Made by a program: the position numbers and the translations under genes. Below are positions 26,034-33,326 of a stretch of DNA of 64,000 nucleotides, piece by piece (position 1 is the stretch's first letter; every line of letters begins with the position of its first letter). The stretch spans positions 133,248-197,247 of the forward strand of contig CAKVAS010000004.1 in the NCBI GenBank assembly GCA_934725015.1, in the 5' to 3' direction. This DNA is from an uncultured Bacteroidales bacterium (GTDB lineage: Bacteria > Bacteroidota > Bacteroidia > Bacteroidales > UBA932). The notes beneath the pieces are model-generated. The model had not been told where the DNA came from. It did no database searches and was given only the letters and a program-made list of their open reading frames with translations.

Positions 26034-26747
26034 TCAGACTAAGCGTGTTATCGCGATTCCTGTGAGAATCGCAATTGTGAAACTTGCGAATGTACCAATC
26101 AGTACATATTCGGTCGTGCGAATCTCCTTTGCCTTGTTCAGTTCTCCAAAACGAAACACCGATTTGGCTGCCAATAAAAAACCGACGCCTTCAAAGCTGC
26201 CTGCAAGGACAAATGTGAGTATCAGTATTCTTTCAATGTAGCCAATCCATTGGCCGGCATTCGGCAGACTCTGAGAGTTGGATGACGTCGGTGTCCATTT
26301 CCCGAGGAATCGGTTTAATAGAATTGACGAAGGCTTCAGCATCAGAATATAAGCCATGGCAACCAGCCATATTTCGGGTGAGTCTATGCTGCCAAAATAG
26401 AATAATTTGGTAGTAGTCCCATACAGCATAAACCATAATATGCAGATGACTGCAATATGGAGGAATTGGTCAATGAGGAATGTTCTGAGAGTGTCTTTAC
26501 AAAATTTGCACTTTATGAAATCTATTGTGAAGTGGCTTATGAAAATAATCAAAGGAATCAGCCAACAATACCAGTCCGCCACAAATAAATATGCTGTTCC
26601 GGCATGGATAAGACTATGAAGTACCTGATATTCGATGCCTTTTATTCCTGGCAGGTGCTTCCCGTTGTTTATTTTATCAGTCTGGAAAATGAAATCGGAG
26701 CATAGGTGTGCGCATAGCAATTTTACAAGTATGGTGAAATATTCCAT
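26034..26747 (-). CDS. DUF3307 family membrane protein
   Basis: 237 residues with about six hydrophobic segments. The N-terminal FTILVKLLCAHLCSDFIFQTDKINNGKH and LHSLIHAGTAYLF plus HFTIDFIKCKF match the DUF3307 signature (membrane histidines and aspartates). The C-terminal part has further helices (ILILTFVLAGSFEGVGFLLAAKS). It begins one base after the SatD stop, so the two are translated as a unit. The region is much more AT-rich than its surroundings, which suggests horizontal acquisition. Function is unknown. Confidence 0.85.
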   Translation of the reverse strand: MEYFTILVKLLCAHLCSDFIFQTDKINNGKHLPGIKGIEYQVLHSLIHAGTAYLFVADWYCWLIPLIIFISHFTIDFIKCKFCKDTLRTFLIDQFLHIAVICILWFMLYGTTTKLFYFGSIDSPEIWLVAMAYILMLKPSSILLNRFLGKWTPTSSNSQSLPNAGQWIGYIERILILTFVLAGSFEGVGFLLAAKSVFRFGELNKAKEIRTTEYVLIGTFASFTIAILTGIAITRLV

Positions 26748-26748
26748 G

Positions 26749-27390
26749 TTACTGTTGATTGTGTTTTGCGATTAACGATTTGTAATATTCTATATAGTCC
26801 AGAATAAGCGGGACTTTTGACGAGTTCCAATGATAATTGAAGTTTTGTCGTGTCATGCCTAACTCTTCTGCCAAGTCTTTCTGCCGCTTTGGGAAAAGTA
26901 TAGAATGATAAACGACTCGTGCCTGTTTTGCTGTCCATGATGATATTATATCATCCGCAAAACGGGTGACAAGTTCAATGTTATTGTCAAGATCCTTCCA
27001 AGGCGTAGATATGTGCAGTTTCTTTTTCCCAAGGTTGTCAAACGACCGCCCTGATAGTCTGAATGCTTCTCCGTCACTGGTCAAAATGCTGTCACTTTCA
27101 AAAGAAATTTCACCGATTCCGACAGATAGCCTTGCATCCCACATCATATCAGATTCGTCCGGGGTCGTGGATTTGAGCTTCGCTCTCAGTGCAATGGCGG
27201 CTGTCAAGGCATCTTCAGGCTTGTCAATAACAACTTGGAAACTGTCTCCGCGATACATCTCTAATTTTATCGGAGATAATGTCGCGAGGTCTGTGACGCA
27301 TATATTCAAAGCATTCATGACTGTCTGCCTCCAGTTGGAGGCAATATTTGAGGAATTTATTAAATCTCCTGTGATTACACCTTTTACCAT
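26749..27390 (-). CDS. SatD family protein (nucleotidyl-cyclase-like fold plus HTH)
   Basis: 213 residues. VKGVITGDLINSS opens the protein. LEMYRGDSFQVVI (residues 43-55) resembles the strand-turn-strand of GGDEF or class III cyclase palm domains, and ARLSVGIGEISF (about 86-97) resembles their later strand. The C-terminal QKDLAEELGMTRQNFNYHW is a helix-turn-helix. This looks like a ligand- or nucleotide-sensing palm domain fused to a DNA-binding domain; the palm reading is mine and untested. It is first in a two-gene operon with the DUF3307 gene. Direct repeats upstream (27421-27471) overlap its promoter and may be its own operator. Confidence 0.82.
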   Translation of the reverse strand: MVKGVITGDLINSSNIASNWRQTVMNALNICVTDLATLSPIKLEMYRGDSFQVVIDKPEDALTAAIALRAKLKSTTPDESDMMWDARLSVGIGEISFESDSILTSDGEAFRLSGRSFDNLGKKKLHISTPWKDLDNNIELVTRFADDIISSWTAKQARVVYHSILFPKRQKDLAEELGMTRQNFNYHWNSSKVPLILDYIEYYKSLIAKHNQQ

Positions 27391-27411
27391 CGGTATATAT
27401 TATTTACGAAA

Positions 27412-27471
27412 GCAAAGGTATTACTTTTCTTTTGTAAAATCAAATGATTTACTTTTCTTTTGTGAAATCAA
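27412..27471 (-). promoter_or_regulatory. satD promoter with paired direct repeats (candidate operator)
   Basis: Two 23-bp copies differing at one base (27421-27443 and 27449-27471, core TTACTTTTCTTTTGT) are spaced 28 bp apart. Minus strand TACCTTTG (27419-27412) is a good -7 box, with TTTG about 20 nt upstream. The first repeat covers the spacer and the second lies upstream, a typical layout for an autoregulated promoter. Confidence 0.65.
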
Positions 27472-27578
27472 GGTAAATTGTTTTACACAAATTGTGGCCT
27501 TTGATTTAATGTAAAGTTATTCTACACAATACCATATTGTTTATGTAATTTTGTTGTGTCGCTTAAGATTTGCATGAA

Positions 27579-28313
27579 ATGAATGAAACGGTCATATTGC
27601 TTGCCGGTGGAATCGGGAGCGGGAAGTCGGCGGTGAGGCGGATTCTTGAGGGGATGGGCGTGCCTTGCTATGACGCGGATTCTGCGGTGAAGGGGTTCTA
27701 TGAGGTTCCGCCGGAGCGGACGGCGACGGCTTTCGGGGCGGAATCCGAGCTTGAGCATCTTGGCTCAGAGGGGGCGCGAAAGCCGTTCCTGCTTCCAGAG
27801 ATTGAGGCTGTTCTCGGACAGAGTTTCCGCAGGGAGGACGGCGGTTTTGACAGCCGGGCGCTGGCGGCGGTGATTTTCAGTGATGCGGATAGGCTCAAGG
27901 TCGTCGAGGATATTGTCTTTCCGGTGCTCGCCGCTGATTTCGGGCGGTGGCGAAAGGCGGTGAGCCTTGTTCGGGAGGATGTTCCCGCTTCGGTTCCTGC
28001 CCATTTCCCGTCAGCGAAAGCCTTGCAGGGCGTTGTCGTCTTTGAATCCGCCACGGCGCTCGACAAGCCGGACTTCCCCAAGGTCTGGGACAAGTGCATC
28101 TGGGTGGATGCTCCGGAAGAACTGCGGATAGCGCGCGTGATGGCCCGTGACCGCTGCACCCGTGAACAGGTTCTGTCCCGCCTCCGTCTCCAGTCTCCCC
28201 TGGAGGCTCATCGCTCCGAGATTGACGCGATAATTCTCAACGACTGTTCCCTCCCTGAACTTTCCTCGCGAGTCCGCACTGCATTGATTTCTATAATTCC
28301 GAACGCAGAATAA
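27579..28313 (+). CDS. coaE: Dephospho-CoA kinase
   Basis: 244 residues; last step of coenzyme A synthesis. P-loop GGIGSGKS at residues 10-17, DADSAVKGFYE, a central ALAAVIFSDADRLKVVEDIVFPVL, the VVFESATALDKPDF strand, then WVDAPEELRIARVMARDRCTREQVLSRLRLQ with the nucleotide-binding arginines. A middle insert (about 120-150) makes it longer than the usual 200 residues. The ATG at 27579 is used; the frame opens nine bases earlier at a TTG. TAATTTTG at about 27546 may be its -7 box. Confidence 0.92.
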   Translation: MNETVILLAGGIGSGKSAVRRILEGMGVPCYDADSAVKGFYEVPPERTATAFGAESELEHLGSEGARKPFLLPEIEAVLGQSFRREDGGFDSRALAAVIFSDADRLKVVEDIVFPVLAADFGRWRKAVSLVREDVPASVPAHFPSAKALQGVVVFESATALDKPDFPKVWDKCIWVDAPEELRIARVMARDRCTREQVLSRLRLQSPLEAHRSEIDAIILNDCSLPELSSRVRTALISIIPNAE

Positions 28314-28336
28314 ACTTGGATACAGCGCTGAAATAA

Positions 28337-28418
28337 GAGGGGATGCAGAAAAAGATGGAGTGCAAGGCGGGCGGCGCGGCAATCCGCTTTTTATGCGCCC
28401 CGTATTTATGCGCCCCGT
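28337..28418. repeat. Short, reverse-oriented hairpin element (copy 4)
   Basis: On the minus strand it reads CGGGGCGCATAAAAAGCGG, a short middle, CCGCCCGCCTTGCA, then CATCTTTTTCTGCATCCCC. The outer arms and the GCCGCC/CCGCCTTGCA blocks of copies 1-3 are kept, but the GATGAAA/TTTCATC inner hairpin is deleted. It lies between convergent coaE and the EamA gene and supplies that gene's last codons (RGA then TAA). Confidence 0.75.
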
Positions 28419-29335
28419 GAACCTATATAGATAAATATCATTCCGAGTATAATGAGACCGAGGTCCAGCGCCTTCGCCTTCAGGTTCTTTTCTTTGAAGA
28501 CGAGCCAGCCGCAGAGGAAGGAGACGATGACGGCTCCTCGGCGGACGAGCGATATTATGGAAATCATCGAATCCGGTTGGGCGAGGGCCGTGTAATAGAC
28601 AAAGTCGGCGGCCGAGATGAGCACCGAGATTGCAGGGATTGCCCAGCTCCAGTGGAACGGTGTCGTCGAGCCGCGCTTCGGAAACCACAGAACCATCATC
28701 AGCACGCCCATTATTATGCACTGGTAGAGATTGTACCATGTCTGCACGAAAATCGGCTCGAACCTCCGCATGATGAACTTGTCGTAGAGTCCGCTTGCCG
28801 CCCCGAGCAGAACCGAGATGCAGAGGCAGAGAATCCAGCGGTTGTGGGCGAAGTCAATCGACTCCTTTTTGCTCGACCGGCTGAGCAGGAACACCGACAC
28901 GATGGCGAGCAGCACGCCCGCCCACTGCCAGAGGTTCAGCCTCTCCCCGAAGAAAATCATCGCCCCGAGCAGCACCAGAACCGGACGTGTCGCGTTAATC
29001 GGCCCCACGATGGTAATCGGCAGATGCTTCAGCCCGAAATAGCCGAAAATCCACGACGACAGCACGATGACAGCCTTCCCGAGAATGAACAGGTGGGCCT
29101 GCGCCGGATTTTCGAGGGTCTCACGTGCGGACGTGATGTCAAATAGTCCTTGTCCGAACCATCCGAAACAGCCTATGCAGTCGATGAGGAACGGCAGGAA
29201 AATGACCGTTGAGAACAGCGTGTTGAGGAACAGCACCGGAATCACGGCATTGTCCCTGAGCGCCTCCTTCTTGGAGACATCGTAGAGTCCGAGCAGAAAC
29301 GCCGAACAGAAAGCGAGCGAAAGCCAGAGTGGCAT
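28406..29335 (-). CDS. EamA/DMT-family transporter
   Basis: 309 residues with ten hydrophobic segments in two five-helix halves. The first half contains SWIFGYFGLKHLPITIVGPINATRPVLVLLGAMIFFGERLNLWQWAG (in two runs), the classic EamA helix 3-5 signature. The second repeats it with AQPDSMISIISLVRRGAVIVSFLCGWLVFKEK. It exports or exchanges a small metabolite; the substrate is not predictable. A minus-strand TATCTTTG lies at 29395-29402. The C-terminus (SRGA) is encoded by the hairpin element. Confidence 0.9.
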   Translation of the reverse strand: MPLWLSLAFCSAFLLGLYDVSKKEALRDNAVIPVLFLNTLFSTVIFLPFLIDCIGCFGWFGQGLFDITSARETLENPAQAHLFILGKAVIVLSSWIFGYFGLKHLPITIVGPINATRPVLVLLGAMIFFGERLNLWQWAGVLLAIVSVFLLSRSSKKESIDFAHNRWILCLCISVLLGAASGLYDKFIMRRFEPIFVQTWYNLYQCIIMGVLMMVLWFPKRGSTTPFHWSWAIPAISVLISAADFVYYTALAQPDSMISIISLVRRGAVIVSFLCGWLVFKEKNLKAKALDLGLIILGMIFIYIGSRGA

Positions 29336-29414
29336 AACCTATCCTATTTATATATTGCGAAACATGAGAATGCCCGTGTCCGCGAAAAACGTCGCAAAGA
29401 TAATTCATATTCCT

Positions 29415-29445
29415 TTTGCATTATCCTCAAATGTTCTTATTTTTG
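29415..29445 (+). promoter_or_regulatory. Consensus promoter of the aromatic amino acid operon
   Basis: TTTG (29415-29418), exactly 19 nt, TATTTTTG (29438-29445). A start point near 29452 would give a leader of about 210 nt before the aminotransferase. Confidence 0.85.
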
Positions 29446-29451
29446 CGTCTT

Positions 29452-29663
29452 GCAGATAAATCCCCCAAATAAGTCCTGAGAGATTTTGGATTTATTTTGG
29501 AGGATAGATTTCTTTTTGAAGAGGGAGTGTACCGGGCGTACACGACTGATGAAGAAAGGAATCTTTTCAATAAGTGAGAACAGAGCCAAGCTTGCTTGAG
29601 CTATGCCGAACGCAGAAAAGGGCGATGAAATCGAATATAGACCCAAAAGAAACCAAAATCACC
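29452..29663 (+). other. Long structured leader of the aromatic operon
   Basis: No large gene. It contains inverted repeats ATAAATCC (29456) with GGATTTAT downstream, and GTGTAC-CGGGC-GTACAC (about 29527-29543). A 16-codon ORF at 29549-29599 (MKKGIFSISENRAKLA) also lies here. It could be an attenuator or simply a long leader. The remainder of 29336-29451 holds the divergent promoters. Confidence 0.45.
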
Positions 29664-30950
29664 ATGATAAGACCGGCGAGAAGGACAGAAGTAGTCAAGG
29701 AGTATTACTTCTCCCGCAAGAACAAGGAACTGGCGGCGCTGAACGGGTGGCGCGCGAAAAACGGACTGAAGCCGATAATCAGCCTCGGCATAGGAGCACC
29801 GGACAGGATGCCGCCTGCGGCCGCAATCGAGGCGCTGTGCGACTGTGCCCGCAAGACTGACTCTCACGTTTATCAGAACTACAAGGGACTCCCGGAACTC
29901 CGAGGCGCCTTTGCCTCCTGGTACCGCCGCTACTACGGCGTGGAACTCGACCCTGCCACAGAAATCCAGCCTTTGGCCGGCTCCAAGGAGGGCATCCTGC
30001 TTCTCGCTCTCGCGTTCATCGACAAGGGCGACAAGGTGCTTGTCCCGGATCCCGGCTATCCCACCTACACCTCGGCCCTCGAACTAGTCGAGGCGGAAAT
30101 CCTCACCTACGACCTGCTTCCGGAGAATGACTGGAGCCCGGATTTCGAGGCTCTGGAACGCATTGACCTCAGCGGCGTGAAGATGATGTGGGTGAACTAC
30201 CCGTCGATGCCGACCGGCAAGGCTGCGTCAGAGGAACTGTACCGGAAAATCGTGAAGTTCGGTCTCGAACACGACATCCTGATAGTCAACGACAACCCCT
30301 ACAGTTTCGTGCTCACGGACAGGCCTCTTTCAATACTCGCGGTTCCGCGCTCGAAGGAATGCTGCATCGAGCTCAACTCCCTCAGCAAGGCGCACAATAT
30401 GTCCGGGTGGAGAATCGGAATGGTCGCCGGGGCGCAGGAACTGATTTCGGCCGTGCTCAAGGTCAAGTCCCAGATGGACTCGGGGATGTTCAAGCCTATG
30501 CAGATGGCGGCCGTGGCCGCTCTCTCGCAGGGACAGGAATGGTTCGAGCAGCTGAACTCCGGCTACCGCGAGCGCAGGAAGATTGCCTGTGAAATCATGG
30601 ACGCTCTCGGCGCGGAGTACCCTGCCGACGGCACCGGCCTCTTCGTCTGGGGGCGTGTCCCGGGGGATAGTCCGCTGCTTGGCAAGGCTGAGGAAACTGC
30701 GGAACTTGCGCGGACGGCAGGCTCGAAGCTGAGTGCCCCGGAGGACGGCAGGGCAAAGACACGGGGTGAACTCGTGTCCGACTACTTTCTTTACAAGACC
30801 GGCGTTTTCGTCACCCCCGGCTGCATCTTCGGCCACAACGGACGCGACTACATCCGTATCTCGCTCTGTGCCAATGCAGAAAGGCTCACCGAAGCGCTTG
30901 GCCTGATTCGGGACATCATGCGCAGAGCCATTGACGGGCGTGAAGAATGA
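29664..30950 (+). CDS. Class I/II PLP aminotransferase (probably aromatic amino acid synthesis)
   Basis: 428 residues from the ATG at 29664 (an upstream in-frame ATG at 29625 is possible). Fold-type I features are clear: SLGIGAPDRMPP, HVYQNYKGLPELRGAFASW, PLAGSKEGILLL, VNYPSMPTGKAAS, NDNPYSF, and the PLP lysine K242 in LNSLSKAHNMSGWRIGMV. The late segment VSDYFLYKTGVFVTPGCIFGHNGRDYIRISLC is typical. In Bacteroidales such enzymes sit next to DAHP synthase/chorismate mutase, as here, so a phenylpyruvate/hydroxyphenylpyruvate transaminase is likely. The prephenate dehydratase and dehydrogenase genes usually found with it are absent. Confidence 0.88.
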   Translation: MIRPARRTEVVKEYYFSRKNKELAALNGWRAKNGLKPIISLGIGAPDRMPPAAAIEALCDCARKTDSHVYQNYKGLPELRGAFASWYRRYYGVELDPATEIQPLAGSKEGILLLALAFIDKGDKVLVPDPGYPTYTSALELVEAEILTYDLLPENDWSPDFEALERIDLSGVKMMWVNYPSMPTGKAASEELYRKIVKFGLEHDILIVNDNPYSFVLTDRPLSILAVPRSKECCIELNSLSKAHNMSGWRIGMVAGAQELISAVLKVKSQMDSGMFKPMQMAAVAALSQGQEWFEQLNSGYRERRKIACEIMDALGAEYPADGTGLFVWGRVPGDSPLLGKAEETAELARTAGSKLSAPEDGRAKTRGELVSDYFLYKTGVFVTPGCIFGHNGRDYIRISLCANAERLTEALGLIRDIMRRAIDGREE

Positions 30951-31020
30951 TGGACATGAAAGAATGATGGACATGAAAGGATGATGGATATGAAAGAATG
31001 ACGGGTGCGAAAGAATATTG
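30943..31020 (+). repeat. 17-bp tandem repeat between two aromatic genes
   Basis: Four units at 30943, 30960, 30977 and 30994. The first two are identical (AAGAATGATGGACATGA), the others have two to four changes, and a partial fifth is at 31011. The array starts inside the last codons of the aminotransferase and ends just before the DAHP synthase ATG, and is unrelated to the other repeat families. Confidence 0.9.
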
Positions 31021-31027
31021 AAAAAAT

Positions 31028-32113
31028 ATGGCAAAGTCTCCGAAACTCGAAATAACCCCGCTGAACGAATGGGGTATGTTCCATCTTCCGCCGCGTCCGT
31101 GCGTGATAGCCGGGCCATGCAGCGCGGAGACTGAGGAACAGGTGATGACGACGGCCGCACAGCTGAAGGAAATAGGGATAAATGTCTATCGTGCCGGGAT
31201 ATGGAAACCCCGCACGCATCCCGGCTGCTTTGAGGGAGTCGGCACTCCGGGTCTGAGGTGGATGCAGAGGGTCGGGCGTGAACTTGGGCTGAAGACTGCC
31301 ACTGAGGTCGCCGGGGCTAAACATGTCGAGGATTGTCTGAAATATGGCGTCGATTTGGTTTGGCTCGGGGCGCGGACGACCGCCAATCCGTTCCTCGTTC
31401 AGGAAATTGCCGAGGCGCTCGCCGACACGGACATCCCCGTGCTCGTGAAGAATCCGGTGAACCCGGACCTCGACCTCTGGATAGGTGCCCTTGAACGTCT
31501 GAACCGTGCCGGAATACATAAGATAGGCGTGATACACAGGGGATTTTCAACGCCGGAGAAAATCAAATACCGCAACGACCCTCTCTGGCAGTATGTCATT
31601 GAACTCCGCAGCCTCTGCCCGGAACTGCCGTTCTTCTGCGACCCGAGCCACCTTGCCGGCAGCCGCGAGTACATCACGGAAGTTTCGCAGCGCGCGATGG
31701 ACCTCGGACTTGATGGTCTCATGGTGGAGAGCCACTGCGACCCGTCTGCGGCCCTGAGCGACGCGAAGCAGCAGCTCACCCCGGCGGCTCTGGCCGATAT
31801 GCTTGAAAACCGCCTGACTGTGCGCGAGACCGACACCTCCGACTCCGCCTACAAGGAGACCATCAGCCAGCTTCGCGCAAAGATTGACATCATCGACGAA
31901 AACATCATCCATGCCCTCTCTCAGCGCATGGAAATCAGCCGCAGGATAGGCCGGAGCAAGCGCGAGAACAACATCGCCATTCTCCAGACCGGCCGCTGGG
32001 AAGCCGTCCTCGCCGACGTCTGCGCCAAAGGCCGCGAGCGGGGTCTCGACGAGGAGTTCGTCAAGACTGTCTTCAACGCCATCCACGAAGCGAGCATCAA
32101 GGCGCAGGAATAA
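31028..32113 (+). CDS. Bifunctional DAHP synthase / chorismate mutase
   Basis: 361 residues. Residues about 1-265 are the KDO8P-synthase-like type I-beta DAHP synthase: VIAGPCSAETEEQV, YRAGIWKPRTHPGCFEGVG, LKTATEVAGAKHVED, LVWLGARTTANPF, VLVKNPVNPDLDLWIGALERL, FCDPSHLAGSREYI and MVESHCDPSAALSD. A C-terminal AroQ chorismate mutase follows (about 275-361, ISQLRAKIDIIDENIIHALSQRMEISRRIGRSK in two runs). The fusion channels the first and branch-point steps of aromatic synthesis and allows feedback control through the mutase domain, as known for the Bacteroidetes form. Confidence 0.95.
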   Translation: MAKSPKLEITPLNEWGMFHLPPRPCVIAGPCSAETEEQVMTTAAQLKEIGINVYRAGIWKPRTHPGCFEGVGTPGLRWMQRVGRELGLKTATEVAGAKHVEDCLKYGVDLVWLGARTTANPFLVQEIAEALADTDIPVLVKNPVNPDLDLWIGALERLNRAGIHKIGVIHRGFSTPEKIKYRNDPLWQYVIELRSLCPELPFFCDPSHLAGSREYITEVSQRAMDLGLDGLMVESHCDPSAALSDAKQQLTPAALADMLENRLTVRETDTSDSAYKETISQLRAKIDIIDENIIHALSQRMEISRRIGRSKRENNIAILQTGRWEAVLADVCAKGRERGLDEEFVKTVFNAIHEASIKAQE

Positions 32114-32167
32114 TGAAAAAGCAGCCGGGGTTATGCCTCGACAAACTCCTTCCTGAAGGCGTAACCG

Positions 32168-33295
32168 TTATAGTCTGTTAATCAGCCCGGCGAAGACGGC
32201 ACGCTCGTCGTCGGAGAGGAACCGGGCGCGGATTGGCATATAGAACATCCTCCGGCGCAGTTCTTCGGGAACGTCCTTGCAGTCACGGATGCGCTGGTAG
32301 TCCTTTTCCGTGGTGATTATCAGCGATGTGGGATGCGCAGCGGCAAGCGAATTTATGGACGAGATGTCCGATTTCGTGAACTTGTGGTGGTCTCCGAACT
32401 TTATGTGACCCACCAGCTTGTAGCTCAGGCGCAGCTGTTCCGAAAAGGGAGTGTCGTCCGCTATCCCGCTGAACATCACCGCCATCTTTGAGTAGAGGTA
32501 GCGGCTGTTCCCCTCCGGGAACACGGGCTGAGCCTCGTCGTAGCCTGTTTTCGTGAAGAACAGATACTGCCTGCGACCGTTGTCCGTCCGCCATCCGAAG
32601 CAGTCCTTCTGGTTGTACCTCTCGATGCCGAGCGACAGCGCCCATTTGTCCATCTCCCACGGGTTGATTTCCCACGGGCATTTCGACACAATCAGAGCGT
32701 CCGCAGCCGCAACCCTCTCAGGAAGATCCCGGAGCCGTCCGAGCGGCAGCAGGCTGTCCTTGAACGTCGGCCTGTTGTAGTCCACAAGCACAATCGACAA
32801 ATTCGGTTTCAGTGCCCTGAACTGGAAACAGTCATCAAGCACCAGCACATCCGCCTTCGCAATCTCCTTCGCCCTGCACCTGCGGGACTTCTTGCTCTCA
32901 AGGAAAGGCTTGGGGTCACACAGAATCCTGCATCCCTCGACCCTGTCCTTATCCACTGCCACAGTGACTCCCGGAAACTTCTTCTTGATTTGGAGCGGCT
33001 CGTCACCGAAGTCCCTCGCGGAACCGTCCGCCGTCACAATCTGGAATCCCCGGAGCCTGCGCCTGTAGCCCCTTGACAGAACCGCCACATTCTTGCCGTC
33101 CCACTTTTCACTGCGGAGCAACATCCTGATAATCATCTCGGTATGCGGAGTCTTCCCCGTTCCTCCCACGGTGATGTTCCCGACTCCGATTGAGGGCACG
33201 CCGCTCCCGTGAACCTTGCGTATGCCGTGGTCATAGAGAAAATGTCTCGCCTTGAGTGTGAAGTAATATGGAAACAGAAGAATTTTGTCAATCAT
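32168..33295 (-). CDS. lpxK: Tetraacyldisaccharide 4'-kinase
   Basis: 375 residues; phosphorylates the lipid A precursor at the inner membrane. SIGVGNITVGGTGKTP is the P-loop, with AVLSRGYRRRLRGF and FGDEPLQIKKKF after it. VLDDCFQFRALKPNLSIVLVDYNRP corresponds to the family DDxxQH motif, but the usual histidine is Phe and the preceding small residue is Cys. The second half (MFSGIADDTPFSEQL, KFGDHHKFTKSDI, TTEKDYQRI) is normal. It starts 31 bp after dusB on the same strand, so the two are probably co-transcribed. Confidence 0.94.
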   Translation of the reverse strand: MIDKILLFPYYFTLKARHFLYDHGIRKVHGSGVPSIGVGNITVGGTGKTPHTEMIIRMLLRSEKWDGKNVAVLSRGYRRRLRGFQIVTADGSARDFGDEPLQIKKKFPGVTVAVDKDRVEGCRILCDPKPFLESKKSRRCRAKEIAKADVLVLDDCFQFRALKPNLSIVLVDYNRPTFKDSLLPLGRLRDLPERVAAADALIVSKCPWEINPWEMDKWALSLGIERYNQKDCFGWRTDNGRRQYLFFTKTGYDEAQPVFPEGNSRYLYSKMAVMFSGIADDTPFSEQLRLSYKLVGHIKFGDHHKFTKSDISSINSLAAAHPTSLIITTEKDYQRIRDCKDVPEELRRRMFYMPIRARFLSDDERAVFAGLINRL

Positions 33296-33326
33296 ATATT
33301 TTTCTGATAGTTAAGTCTTTATATAT

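Noticed and set aside
29431..29472. Phe/Leu-rich 13-codon leader peptide for the aromatic operon
   Set aside because: Its ATG lies upstream of the -7 box (29438-29445), so it would not be on the transcript made from that promoter.
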